Assembly: GCA_015521705.1 (NCBI GenBank)
Contig: WANR01000040.1
Coordinates: forward strand, 17,486-81,485
Source: Desulfurococcales archaeon
GTDB lineage: Archaea > Thermoproteota > Thermoprotei_A > Sulfolobales > Acidilobaceae
Length of the DNA: 64,000 nt
Direction: 5' to 3'
The translations under genes and the position numbers were made by a program. Under the pieces are notes generated by a model. The model did no database searches, was not told where the DNA came from, and worked only from the letters and a program-made list of their open reading frames with translations. Positions 26,838-36,066 of this stretch are shown piece after piece (position 1 is the first letter of the stretch; the number at the start of each line of letters is the position of its first letter).

Positions 26838-27278
26838 CTATCTTAAGAGTAGCGTGTACATGGTATACGATGCCATGACGACCACTATTACATGCATTAT
26901 TGTACACCAAATGCAGACCGCTCTAGCCACCCTCAGTTCAAGGTAGACCAGGTAGGGTATGAAAGGCAATGCAAGGAGCCATAGAGTCTTTGACGCGTAA
27001 TCCGCCAGCATGGCCAGCTGCGGCTCGTGATTCCAGGCGCCTAGTAGCATCCTTAACGTTGCCAAAACCGCTACCAATCCAAAGAATACCAGTGATAGAG
27101 AGGAGAAATGTATTCTCCCTAGGAAGAATGCTTGGGGTATAGAATATAGTATCTTGCAGGAGGAAGGTTTTTCCGTGGACACGCATACTATGTTGCTAGC
27201 CTCGCTCTTATAGCCTCTATAGGACATCACGGCGGAGACTAGGCCAATATAGCTAAGCACTATCTCGACGTGGATCAT
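26838..27278 (-). CDS. VKOR-family membrane thiol oxidoreductase
   Basis: A 146-residue protein with four or five membrane helices. The four conserved VKOR cysteines are visible: C32 and C41 in the outer loop and the C122-x2-C125 pair in CIWCTIMH. VKOR homologues use quinone to generate disulfides and pass them to a DsbA-like partner; in many archaea they replace DsbB. A CPFC protein at 20792-21469 is a plausible partner. No thioredoxin domain is fused here. The start ATG precedes the first helix. Confidence 0.87.
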   Translation of the reverse strand: MIHVEIVLSYIGLVSAVMSYRGYKSEASNIVCVSTEKPSSCKILYSIPQAFFLGRIHFSSLSLVFFGLVAVLATLRMLLGAWNHEPQLAMLADYASKTLWLLALPFIPYLVYLELRVARAVCIWCTIMHVIVVVMASYTMYTLLLR

Positions 27279-27487
27279 TGTCCCACCCAGGCCCTCCAGA
27301 CTCCAGCCCCTTTCATAGCAAGCAAGCCACTACCCTAACCGTGAACCTTGGACGTGCCATGACAGTAGCTTGTCCCCCATGTATGGAATAGTGGGGAAAA
27401 GGAGAATAAATAATAAAGGGTTATAATTTATACTCAGCCAGTACTATACAGTCTACAACCGGGGTCGAAGGTAGGGGGCGGGTTGCA

Positions 27488-29008
27488 ATGCTTTACACGA
27501 AGCCTCCTAGTATATCTGTTGAGAGGGAGGATCCGTTAAGCCTGGACTATGAGCATATAGCTGTTCTAGTATGGCAAGAAGGCGATGGCAGGCCCTTACT
27601 CAGAGGCGCCGCTAAGAGGCTTGACGAGAAAACTGGGGAATCTCTCTCGAACGCTATCAAGGCCGGAGGATTTAGTGCGTCACCGGGAGAGTCGTACACC
27701 GTTTATTACAATGCCAAGAGGATAGACTTCATAGGTCTTGGACGCTTGGATCTGTCGTTAAGCGAGAGGCTTGAGAATGCGCGAAGAGCTGGAGCCCGCG
27801 CGGTCAAAAATTCTGTGGAGAGATACAGGGGCTCTCTCATAGTGGCGGATCAGCTGGGAGAGCTGGAAGCCATGGAGGCAGTCATGGCTGGGTTGTCTAT
27901 GGCCTATAGGCTTGAAGCCTTCAAGAAGGCTAGAAAGAGGAGGCTAGAAAGGATTGGCGTGGTGCCAGGGGCTAGACTAGACGTCGATTATATAGTAGCT
28001 GTTTCTGAAGGATTATACCTTGCCAGGGACATAGCAAACGCTCCTCCCAACGAGCTGCCTCCAAGGACTCTTGGGGAGAAACTAAAGAAGCTCTTCCAGG
28101 GGCTTAAGGGTGTTGAAGTAGAAGTTATAGAGTACGAGGATCTCCTGGCTAGGGGGTTTGGAGGTATAGTTAGCGTGGGTAAGGGTAGCGAGGAGAAGCC
28201 TGTGCTTATTATTATCAGGTACAAGGGTTCAGGCGGGAAGCCTAAGGCCCTTGTAGGGAAAACCGTTGTGTTTGATACGGGGGGGATCAACCTGAAACCG
28301 TCCCAGGGTATGACATATATGAGAGCAGATAAGGCTGGCGGCGCCGCGGTGGCTGGGACTCTGTGGGCTCTTGCCAGGATGGGGGCTAAGATCGATGTGG
28401 TGGGGCTTCTTCCCGCAGTGATAAACGCTCCCAGTGGCTCCGCTTATTTGCCGAGCGACGTCATAAGGATGTGGGATGGGACCCCGGTGGAGATAACAAA
28501 CACTGACGCCGAAGGCAGGCTTATAGTAGCTGACGCGATAGCGTTCGCAGCTAAAGAGCTGGAGGCCTCAGAGATAATAGAGCTGTCAACCCTAACAGGG
28601 GCTATTGTCGTAGCCCTGGGCCCCCTGATTTCAGGGCTCTTCACGAGAGATACAAGGATAAAAGAGAGAATACTGGAAGCCTCGAGACTGACCGGGGAGA
28701 AAGTGTGGCCGATGCCGATGGAGGACGCCTACAAGGTCTACCTAACAAAATCGGCGTCGCTGGGGGAGATAGCCAACTCGGGGACAAGATATGGGGGAGC
28801 GATCTATGGTGCGCTATTCCTGGAAAGGTTCTCCCATGGAAGGCCATTCGCCCACCTAGACATAGCAGGCCCAGGAATGGCCTACGAGGTGGGGGCAGCG
28901 CAGCCAGAGCACTGGCCAGTAGGACTGGCTCCTGGCTATGGTGTAAGATTGCTCGTAGAGTATTTCACAGAGAAGGCAAAAACCCTGTCGAGGGAAGGGG
29001 CAAGATAG
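27488..29008 (+). CDS. pepA: Leucyl aminopeptidase (M17 family)
   Basis: A 506-residue cytosolic aminopeptidase. The M17 signature NTDAEGRL is present near residue 340. GKTVVFDTGGINLKPSQGMTYMRADKAGGAAVAGT carries the metal-binding Lys and Asp and the catalytic Lys region. The N-terminal macro-like domain spans about residues 1-165. It removes N-terminal residues from peptides using two metal ions, and could work together with the S9 peptidase and the peptide ABC transporter in the same window. The ATG follows GGGGGCGGGTTGCA, a plausible ribosome site. Confidence 0.95.
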   Translation: MLYTKPPSISVEREDPLSLDYEHIAVLVWQEGDGRPLLRGAAKRLDEKTGESLSNAIKAGGFSASPGESYTVYYNAKRIDFIGLGRLDLSLSERLENARRAGARAVKNSVERYRGSLIVADQLGELEAMEAVMAGLSMAYRLEAFKKARKRRLERIGVVPGARLDVDYIVAVSEGLYLARDIANAPPNELPPRTLGEKLKKLFQGLKGVEVEVIEYEDLLARGFGGIVSVGKGSEEKPVLIIIRYKGSGGKPKALVGKTVVFDTGGINLKPSQGMTYMRADKAGGAAVAGTLWALARMGAKIDVVGLLPAVINAPSGSAYLPSDVIRMWDGTPVEITNTDAEGRLIVADAIAFAAKELEASEIIELSTLTGAIVVALGPLISGLFTRDTRIKERILEASRLTGEKVWPMPMEDAYKVYLTKSASLGEIANSGTRYGGAIYGALFLERFSHGRPFAHLDIAGPGMAYEVGAAQPEHWPVGLAPGYGVRLLVEYFTEKAKTLSREGAR

Positions 29009-29073
29009 AGGCCCTCCCAGGTTCCAGGCAGGATTCGCCGTGATCCCTGAGCTGAAACGAAACGGTAGCGCCT

Positions 29074-29877
29074 CTATCTAGTGACTTCCTCTACCTGCCT
29101 ATACCACGGCTTCGCTGTACCCACCTTGGCCCTTTTGAGCCACTTCTTGCTCTTCGGTTCCTCCTCTATCAGAGCTTTTAGTTTCTGGATCCTCTCAGCG
29201 ATTATATTAGCCATGGCTTGTGGTATTTTGCCTGTGCCTGTAGAGGCCCTGACTAGGTTTTCCAGCCTGTTTAAATTCGTGGTCGCATCATACCAGAAGC
29301 CCCAGTCGTCTGCAAGCACTACAGCGATCCTCTTGCCATTTATGCAGTATGGAGACTCGGCCTCGCAAACGTCGTATCTAGCGAAAAGAACTGCCAAGTC
29401 TACTAGGTCCTTCCTGTTTATCTCGTGTATTTGGAGTTTTTCGAGGACAAGGTCCTCTAGGGGTATTGTGGGGTAGTCTAGCTCCAGTCTTCCTTTAAGC
29501 ACCACGTCGTGGCTAAACTCTAGCTTGTCCAGAAACACGTCGACCTTCACCTTATCCCTAGGATCCTGGAATATAAGCCTCTTATCGCCAAAGAGTCTGT
29601 TAACGTAGAAGTCTGGCTCGTATCCCAGTCTTTCCTCGAAGAACCTCCTTATCTGCTTTCTCTGCTTCGAATAGCCGGCCAAGTCTATGTCTGTGAAGAG
29701 TAGGCCTGAGCCTAGCCTTCCCAGAGCCCTCACCGCCTCTATGCATTCCTCGCAGTCTCTTATCTTAAGGAATACTGCAAGAGCCCCAAGGATCCTCAGG
29801 ATCACACCCTCGGAGGAGGCTCTCTCCACTATCTCTATGGCCCGCTCAGCTATTAGGGAGTCCCTCTCGCTAATCAT
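29074..29877 (-). CDS. Nucleotidyltransferase-fold protein
   Basis: A 267-residue protein with a Pol-beta-type nucleotidyltransferase core: an LGALAVF stretch, then LLFTDIDLAGYS with the metal-binding D-x-D, and KVKVDVFLD with the third acidic residue. The C-terminal ~80 residues are basic and helical. Relatives are annotated only as nucleotidyl transferase AbiEii-like or as uncharacterised. It is the last gene of a six-gene operon, overlapping the amidotransferase by 4 nt, so a role tied to the glutamine-synthetase-like enzyme is possible. Confidence 0.72.
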   Translation of the reverse strand: MISERDSLIAERAIEIVERASSEGVILRILGALAVFLKIRDCEECIEAVRALGRLGSGLLFTDIDLAGYSKQRKQIRRFFEERLGYEPDFYVNRLFGDKRLIFQDPRDKVKVDVFLDKLEFSHDVVLKGRLELDYPTIPLEDLVLEKLQIHEINRKDLVDLAVLFARYDVCEAESPYCINGKRIAVVLADDWGFWYDATTNLNRLENLVRASTGTGKIPQAMANIIAERIQKLKALIEEEPKSKKWLKRAKVGTAKPWYRQVEEVTR

Positions 29878-30713
29878 TGATAGTCACCTATACTAATTCT
29901 CCCCTCGTAGACGACCTCAGCCCCGGAGACCTTATAGATGTCAAAGCTCCCATTGGGGAACTCAGCCCACTCTATGTACCCAGGGGCTGGATTATAGTAA
30001 TCCACTATAGTCGATGAAGCATACACGATGCTACCACCTGCCCTGCCTATATAGAGCTTGTAGTACCCCCTCCTCTCCTCAGGCTTGTCAAGCAGCTTAT
30101 AGTAGCTTCCAACGACTAGCAAAGCCTTTTCAGGCGATAGAAGGAATGCTGCAATATTCATTGCGGTTTTAGTGTAACGGGCAGCTTCCTCGAAGAGGGA
30201 GGCGTTGGCTAGGTTGCTTGCCCTCGATGCTAGGAATCTAGCTAGAAAATACGAGTCGTTATAGATAGATTTTTCCCTCTTGCTAGCTCCAACAGCTCTT
30301 GCCAGCCCTTCTTTATCGACGGAGCCGTTATGGATCAGGAGTAGCCTGTAGCCGTCGGGGGAGCTGGCCTCAACTGGGTGGACCGAGAACATGTTTACAG
30401 GCATGCCCGTGCTCGCGGCTCTCGCGTGGATCATTTCCACTAGAGGGCCCTCATAAGCCAGGAAGGGGGGCTCCACGTCGTCCTCAAATATGGGCTTTAG
30501 GCTTCGATAGACCGTGTAGCTCTCAACGCCTGCCTCGCCTATTTTGGCGGCGAAGAGGCCCCAACCGTCTCTATGGCTTTCCTCGTCTTCGCCGAATAGT
30601 CTCCTAGAGTATGGGTCTCTGCGTGCCGCTCTTATAAGGGAGTTGTACAGCTTCCTCCTAAAGTCGCGCCTCACACCGTTCTTGCCACCGACTAGTACAA
30701 GCATCCTGCACAT
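29874..30713 (-). CDS. Class II glutamine amidotransferase / Ntn hydrolase
   Basis: A 279-residue Ntn hydrolase. Removal of Met1 would expose the nucleophile Cys2 (MCRMLVLVGG). GWGLFAAKIG and MIHARAAST, with the Arg that binds the substrate carboxylate, and LIHNGSVDKEGL are typical of the GATase_4/6 class. No synthase domain is fused, so it may act as a stand-alone glutaminase or gamma-glutamyl amide hydrolase. It sits between the amidohydrolase and the nucleotidyltransferase genes (gap 7 nt, overlap 4 nt). In bacterial pathways, hydrolysis of gamma-glutamyl-GABA is done by a class I enzyme (PuuD); this would be a different-fold counterpart. That role is inference. Confidence 0.83.
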   Translation of the reverse strand: MCRMLVLVGGKNGVRRDFRRKLYNSLIRAARRDPYSRRLFGEDEESHRDGWGLFAAKIGEAGVESYTVYRSLKPIFEDDVEPPFLAYEGPLVEMIHARAASTGMPVNMFSVHPVEASSPDGYRLLLIHNGSVDKEGLARAVGASKREKSIYNDSYFLARFLASRASNLANASLFEEAARYTKTAMNIAAFLLSPEKALLVVGSYYKLLDKPEERRGYYKLYIGRAGGSIVYASSTIVDYYNPAPGYIEWAEFPNGSFDIYKVSGAEVVYEGRISIGDYQ

Positions 30714-30720
30714 GGAGGCC

Positions 30721-31899
30721 TCACACCTCTACCCCGTAAACTCTTTCAGCGTTCCTGTAAAGCATGGCCTCTGCTATTTCGAGGGCCTCGCCGCTGGTTA
30801 TAATCCCCTTAGATTCGAGGTCTGACAGGACTCTTGACAGGGACTCTTTAAAGGCTAGCGCTGAGATCCACGCTATCTCTGGCACGTAATAGCCGTCGGA
30901 AGCATACATGACTTTAGTAAAGGGGGCCAGCTCTATTGACTCCCTTATCCTGTTATCAAGGTTAGCTATGCCGAACGGCGTGGCTATCGAGAGATCCATG
31001 TAGACGTTGGGAAAAGCATTTACCAGGTAGGATGCCAAAGGCGTCCACGGATAGCCTCCATGGACCAGCACTATTTTGGTCTTCCTAGTCCTTTCGTCTT
31101 TAAGGAACCTGAAGATACTAGTGGGGGAGGCTTTTTCTAGTACAATATCCTTGTCACCTATGCCTGTGTGGATCTGGATCACTTTCCCGTGCCTGGCAGC
31201 TTTCTCCACGGCTAGGGATACCACGTACTCCCTTAACGACTTTACTACGGGGCCGAACCATTCCCTGGAAGCCTTGCCCCGCTTAACGTCTTCGAAGTCT
31301 CTCCTGGCCTTCGATTCCTCGCCCCACTCGATGGCCAAGCCTACCCGGTACGCTATTATAGTCTTATAGCCTACGTACCTGGGATTTCTAGCATAAGAGT
31401 CCAGTGAGTTCTCTATTAGGCTCTGGAAGTCGCTGAAAGTCTCTGACTCGGAGAGCGCCCTAGCTATATCCGGCTCGAGGCGGTGCAAGTACCAGACCTT
31501 AACGCCGGCCGGGAGGTTGGCTTCGAACTCTTTCAAATCAACCATCGGCAGCGCATGCTCACCTACAGCCTCGGAGTGGCCGTCATCCACTATGAGCCCT
31601 GATATGTTAGCACTCGCGAATAGTCTTGCTACATAGGACTTGAAGCTCCTGGAAGCCTCTAAGCGCCTAGCTTCCATTACTGCCTTCTCATTAGCAGGAA
31701 CGCCCAGCAGGCTAGCGAGGCGTCTAACCGTGTACCTGTATATTACTAGGTCTGTGGTTCCACCCACAGATTTTCCAGGTTCATAACCAGGCCCTCCGAT
31801 AGCTAGGAGCGCAGCTAAATGCTCAGGAGACAAAGAGTCTAGCTCAGGATTGAAAGGGTGCACATGAGTGTCTATGACACTGATCCCGGCTACTGCCAT
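30721..31899 (-). CDS. Amidohydrolase-2-type enzyme, FluG N-terminal-domain-like
   Basis: A 392-residue TIM-barrel hydrolase. Metal ligands are H12 and H14 in VIDTHVHPFN. GKVIQIHTGIGD and VLVHGGYPW provide further His residues, and MYASDGYYVPE the catalytic Asp. IVDDGHSE occurs near residue 100. This set, and the position directly beside a glutamine-synthetase-like gene, match the N-terminal half of eukaryotic FluG/NodGS proteins, where both domains are fused. The natural substrate is unknown; a gamma-glutamyl or aromatic amide has been proposed for FluG relatives. Confidence 0.83.
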   Translation of the reverse strand: MAVAGISVIDTHVHPFNPELDSLSPEHLAALLAIGGPGYEPGKSVGGTTDLVIYRYTVRRLASLLGVPANEKAVMEARRLEASRSFKSYVARLFASANISGLIVDDGHSEAVGEHALPMVDLKEFEANLPAGVKVWYLHRLEPDIARALSESETFSDFQSLIENSLDSYARNPRYVGYKTIIAYRVGLAIEWGEESKARRDFEDVKRGKASREWFGPVVKSLREYVVSLAVEKAARHGKVIQIHTGIGDKDIVLEKASPTSIFRFLKDERTRKTKIVLVHGGYPWTPLASYLVNAFPNVYMDLSIATPFGIANLDNRIRESIELAPFTKVMYASDGYYVPEIAWISALAFKESLSRVLSDLESKGIITSGEALEIAEAMLYRNAERVYGVEV

Positions 31900-31929
31900 C
31901 GATCGACCCCTTTCCTAGAGATGCCAGTC

Positions 31930-33273
31930 TCAAAAAGCTTCGAGGAAAACCTTTCTCTCCCAATCAGTAACAATGCCGTGGTAGAGGTCCCACTGGAACT
32001 TCTTCAGGTTATAATACTCGTTGACGAGCGTGTCGCCCCATGTCTTCCTCATAAGGTCGCTCTTATGGAACTCTCTTATAGCGTCTAGGAGGTTCTCCGG
32101 GTACCTATACCATCCCTTCTTCTCGCGCTCTTCCTCGGGAACTGTTGCTGGGTTCTCCAGGCAGGGCTCTCCGGGATCTATCTTCTTATCGATACCCTCG
32201 AGGCCCGCAGCTATTATGCTACCTATGGCCAGGTAGGGATTGGAGGTTGCGTCGACGAATTTTAACTCTAGCCTGAGAGCCTTCTCCTCCTTCCCCTGCG
32301 GCTGTTTAGGGATCCTGATCGCTGCCTCCCTGTTTTCTGGACCCCAGCAGGCATAGGCTGAAGACCACGAGTTGGGCTTGAGCCTTTTATAGGAGTTAAC
32401 GGAGGCGGCTGTCACCGCTATTATTTCCTTTAAGTGCCTGAGTATTCCTCCAATGAAATAGTATCCCTCCTCGCTGAGGCCGTACTTGTCCTTATCAGAG
32501 TAGAGGGCGTTCGTGCCGTCGCGCCAGACGCTAACATGTACGTGAAGCCCAGACCCTGGGAGGTTCTCTGAGGGCTTGGGCATAAATGAGGCGTAGAGGC
32601 CGTGCCTCCCTAGAACGCCTCTGAGGGTTTCCCTGAAGTACACTAGCTTGTCGGCCGCTACTAACGGCTCGTAGGGTGACATGGATAATTCGTGCTGCCC
32701 GGACCCGTATTCTGGGTAGTAGTGCTCCACGCCTATCCCCTGCTGCCTTAGCGCCTCTATTACCTCTAACAGTATACCGTGAATATTCTGCATTCCATGA
32801 GTTGAGAAGCAGAGGTGGCTCTCAAACATCTCAACTACGCCTCTTTCAGCCTTCCTTAGGACATAGAACTCAGGCTCGAACCCTACCAGGAAGGAGTACC
32901 TGGTGTCTTCCAACATGGCTCTAAGCTTAGGCCTGGGATCCACCTCGTGCGGTTTCCCATCGACATACTGGTCAACGATCATGGCTGCGGTAGCTTCGGC
33001 GTAGGGGAGCACAACTAGGGTCGAAGGGTCGGGCTTCAACGTTACCTCTCCCCGAGGACCGTAGACTGTGCCTGGGGGGACCAGGTCTGTCAAGCTAAAG
33101 CCCGACTGCATTATCATGGCGAGGGTTAGGCCTCCGTCGAGGTCGCTCTCGAGGGATTCTACCTTCGATACTCTGCCACGGATCATGTTGTCTAGGTCCA
33201 CGTAGAGGTACCTGATGAGCCTGACTCCTCTATCCTCGAGGAAACGCTTTATCTCCCCAACATCTAGGGGCAT
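31930..33273 (-). CDS. Glutamine-synthetase-like gamma-glutamyl ligase
   Basis: A 447-residue GS-fold ligase. The catalytic blocks are present but divergent: FEPEFYVL (metal Glu), EYGSGQHELSM (metal and substrate Glu), GSGLHVHVSVW (His for the gamma-phosphate), NSYKRLKPNSWSSAYACWGPENREAAIRIP (Arg-rich ATP/glutamate site) and LELKFVDATSNPYLA (Glu). It is not a typical GlnA: the ammonium-site region and loop lengths resemble PuuA-type gamma-glutamyl-polyamine synthetases and FluG C-terminal domains. An amine other than ammonia is therefore the likely acceptor. It lies 16 nt from the metallophosphoesterase and 30 nt from the amidohydrolase. Confidence 0.87.
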   Translation of the reverse strand: MPLDVGEIKRFLEDRGVRLIRYLYVDLDNMIRGRVSKVESLESDLDGGLTLAMIMQSGFSLTDLVPPGTVYGPRGEVTLKPDPSTLVVLPYAEATAAMIVDQYVDGKPHEVDPRPKLRAMLEDTRYSFLVGFEPEFYVLRKAERGVVEMFESHLCFSTHGMQNIHGILLEVIEALRQQGIGVEHYYPEYGSGQHELSMSPYEPLVAADKLVYFRETLRGVLGRHGLYASFMPKPSENLPGSGLHVHVSVWRDGTNALYSDKDKYGLSEEGYYFIGGILRHLKEIIAVTAASVNSYKRLKPNSWSSAYACWGPENREAAIRIPKQPQGKEEKALRLELKFVDATSNPYLAIGSIIAAGLEGIDKKIDPGEPCLENPATVPEEEREKKGWYRYPENLLDAIREFHKSDLMRKTWGDTLVNEYYNLKKFQWDLYHGIVTDWERKVFLEAF

Positions 33274-33289
33274 TGCCTGGACACCCCCG

Positions 33290-34240
33290 CTAGCCTATCT
33301 TGAACCACTTGTCAATGCCGTCCCTGGTCAAGTCTACTATCACCCCCTTAAGTACTCCGTTCCAGTACTCGGATCCTGGATTTATGACCAGGGTCTTTTT
33401 GACCTTATCGTAGCCTTCAGACTCGTGTATGTGGCCGTGTAGGCCTAGGAGGGGCTTATGCTTCTCCATGAATTTCCTGACGGCCCGGCAACCGACGTGC
33501 TCCATCTCTAGCTCGCCGAACCTATATACCGGCTTGAGGTTCTTATCGAGCTTGGGGGCCAGGTCTATGTTGGTCTTGTACGGTGGGCAGTGGAAGTTGC
33601 AGATCGTCCTATCCCAGTCTGTGACCCCGCTAGAGGCCCTTTCCAGCATCTTACCAAGCTCCTTCTCGCCGGCCTCCCGTGGAGTGCCCCATGGTGTGGG
33701 GTTCACGTAGTCCATGCTCACGACCTGGTATCCCAGGCCTATATCTAGGGTTCTACCCAGAGGGTAGATCACCCTCTCGCTCGACTCGATCACGGCGTCT
33801 ATGTCCTTAATGTCATCGTTGCCCGGCATCATGATCACTGTCACCTCAGGACTTATAGACTCCTCAAGCACCTCTACCCACTCCTTGATCCTCTCTACCA
33901 TGAGTCTCCTGAAAATCCTGTCAACCTTCTCTGGGCTCTGCTTTAGCTCCTCAACCTCGTCTCTGGTAGTTACGTAGGGGTAAACGCCCTTGTCTAGCAG
34001 AGCCCTCTTAACCTCAGCCAGGCCCTTCTCTCCCTCGCCAGAATACTTCCTTCCCTGGTAGACGGCCGTGTACTTGCCTCCCGGCTCTTCTATAACTGGG
34101 ACCATGGCCTTTCCGGTGAGGTCACCTGCTATTATCATGACGTCGGGCTTGTAAATTGCTGGGATCGAGAGTACCTTCCTGAAAACGGCCTCGCTGTTAT
34201 GAATATCTGCCACGTAGAATAGCCTGAGCCTATCGCTCAA
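33290..34240 (-). CDS. Metallophosphoesterase
   Basis: A 316-residue calcineurin-like phosphoesterase. The five signature blocks are in order: VADIHNSE (D12, H14), IAGDLTGKA, MMPGNDDI, NFHCPPY and GLHGHIHESEGYD. It therefore binds two metals and cleaves phosphomono- or diesters. Relatives are annotated as hypothetical archaeal phosphoesterases. It overlaps the permease gene by 4 nt and precedes the GS-like gene by 16 nt. Its job in this operon is unknown; cleavage of a nucleotidylated protein or small molecule is one option, since a nucleotidyltransferase is in the same operon. Confidence 0.85.
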   Translation of the reverse strand: MSDRLRLFYVADIHNSEAVFRKVLSIPAIYKPDVMIIAGDLTGKAMVPVIEEPGGKYTAVYQGRKYSGEGEKGLAEVKRALLDKGVYPYVTTRDEVEELKQSPEKVDRIFRRLMVERIKEWVEVLEESISPEVTVIMMPGNDDIKDIDAVIESSERVIYPLGRTLDIGLGYQVVSMDYVNPTPWGTPREAGEKELGKMLERASSGVTDWDRTICNFHCPPYKTNIDLAPKLDKNLKPVYRFGELEMEHVGCRAVRKFMEKHKPLLGLHGHIHESEGYDKVKKTLVINPGSEYWNGVLKGVIVDLTRDGIDKWFKIG

Positions 34241-35877
34241 AGCGGCGGCACCTCCTTGTAGATCCTCGATATATCTATCCCCCGCTTCTTGTTCTTATTA
34301 CTATAATAAAGGTATAGAACGACGGCCAGGGCTATCCATAACACCATCCAGGCCGTGGAGACCGGGTCTCCAATGATCTGCGACGTGCCAAGCCCTATAA
34401 CTGCCAGAGAAAAGGCTGTAGCTATGGCGCCAACTATGGTGACAACCGGTATTCCTGCAACCTTTCTCGTAACACCCTGAGCGTAGAGGTCGGGCCTCCT
34501 GAAAGGTAGCAGCATTAGAGCTATGGCTGAGAAGAGCCATCTGACCGAGATGGCTGTTATCACGGAGATCAGGTAGACCCATGGACTATAAGCCGTCAAT
34601 AGAACCATGATGACCCCCAGTATCATGACTAGAAGTATAGACCAGTGGGGAGACCTAAACCTGTCATTGACCTCTGCAAGCTTCTCGGGGAACATTCTAT
34701 CGAAGCTCAGAGCAAAGACTATCCTAGTAGGCACCATTATGTACACAGGCAACCCGTCCATAACCAGTAGGGGGACAGCAAGTGTTATGAGCACCGCCAG
34801 CAGGGGGAGCGAGTCGCCCAACAGTCCTGCAAGGAAGACCGCCCACGTGGGCGTCTGGGCAGGGTTGATCTCCAGCATTTCGACGGCTTCAGGCGTGTTC
34901 ATGACATAGTTGTAGGCTGAGTAGAACTCCCTGAAGCCTAATAGTGTGAAGGTGCTGACGACCAGGTAGTAGCCGACTATGAGCAGTATGGCCCCAGTAA
35001 CACCTACAAGGAATGACCTCCTTGGATTAACGACCTCCCCCGCCATGTAGTTGGCGAACTCGAATCCCCAGAAAGCGTAGACGGAGGCCAATAGCCCTGT
35101 GAATAGAGTGACCCCGAGACTCCAGGGCCCCGGCCACCCCCAAGCTCCTGGGATCCCGGAGGATTCCTGCACATAGGACTCCCAGCCAGTCTGCCTTGCC
35201 ACGCTCATTATCTCGTCGTAAGCGCCTGCCCCGAAAGTGGCGTCCCATAGCGCCTTGACCTCGGCCTGGGAGAGGGTAGAGGCATACACGGCTGCGGCAA
35301 CGTTGGAGACGCCGGCCGCTATAGCTACCAGGAAGAACACGTTTACTACATACTTGAAAACGTTGGTCCCAAGTATTTGCAAGACACTGAAAACTATTAC
35401 GGAGACTATGCCTATCAGTACTTGGAGATTGACGTCTGTAGACAACAGCTCGCCCCACGCTATGAGGCTATTCGAGCCAAGCAGTATACCCGCCTGGACT
35501 AGGAATGCACCCCAGAACCATGCAAGGAAGAAGGAGAGAGCGCCCACGATCCAGATATGCACGCCTATAGTCAGTATGGCTTCCAGGTAGCCAAGGAACG
35601 GGTGGAGAACCCTGGAAATGGCCACGTAGTCCGAAGCTGTTCTAGGGACTGTGACAGTGAGTAGAACAACTGCAAACGCCATGAAACCCATCATAACAGC
35701 GCCCACTACCAGGGCTAGAGGGATATTAGAGCCGGGAGCCTGGTAGCCCAAGCCTGCCACGAAATAGTAGAAGCCGTCGGCTATGACGTAGCTGCCTGCT
35801 ATAGAGAGGATCGTTAGGGGGCCTATGGTTCTTACAAGGCCGGAGGCTCTTCTAACGAATACTACCTCTTCACCCAT
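34237..35877 (-). CDS. APC-family amino acid/amine permease
   Basis: A 546-residue transporter with 12 to 14 predicted membrane helices. The first helix motif IAGSYVIADGFYYFVAGLG resembles the unwound TM1 of the amino acid-polyamine-organocation family, and FWGFEFANYMAGEVVNPRRSF is the classic TM6-loop signature. It is the first gene of the six-gene operon and overlaps the metallophosphoesterase by 4 nt, so its substrate is probably what the operon metabolises, such as an amine or amino acid. The promoter would lie in 35878-36066, where AT-rich boxes occur near 35905-35940. Confidence 0.87.
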   Translation of the reverse strand: MGEEVVFVRRASGLVRTIGPLTILSIAGSYVIADGFYYFVAGLGYQAPGSNIPLALVVGAVMMGFMAFAVVLLTVTVPRTASDYVAISRVLHPFLGYLEAILTIGVHIWIVGALSFFLAWFWGAFLVQAGILLGSNSLIAWGELLSTDVNLQVLIGIVSVIVFSVLQILGTNVFKYVVNVFFLVAIAAGVSNVAAAVYASTLSQAEVKALWDATFGAGAYDEIMSVARQTGWESYVQESSGIPGAWGWPGPWSLGVTLFTGLLASVYAFWGFEFANYMAGEVVNPRRSFLVGVTGAILLIVGYYLVVSTFTLLGFREFYSAYNYVMNTPEAVEMLEINPAQTPTWAVFLAGLLGDSLPLLAVLITLAVPLLVMDGLPVYIMVPTRIVFALSFDRMFPEKLAEVNDRFRSPHWSILLVMILGVIMVLLTAYSPWVYLISVITAISVRWLFSAIALMLLPFRRPDLYAQGVTRKVAGIPVVTIVGAIATAFSLAVIGLGTSQIIGDPVSTAWMVLWIALAVVLYLYYSNKNKKRGIDISRIYKEVPPL

Positions 35878-36066
35878 TATTCCACCCGAGACAGGTATCA
35901 GTATAATATAGTAAGATAGATCTTGCCCTTAAAAAACTACCGTGACAAGTGTAACAAAACCCCAGACAATGCTGACGTAAAACGAGTAAGGCTAACACCC
36001 TAAGAAGCCATAATACCTGAAAGGCGGGAAGGGGGTTCTTAAAACAGCTAGGCTAACTAGTGGCAT

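Noticed and set aside
31930..33273. Plain glutamine synthetase GlnA
   Set aside because: The His, Arg and Glu blocks diverge from GlnA, and the operon neighbours point to another amine acceptor.
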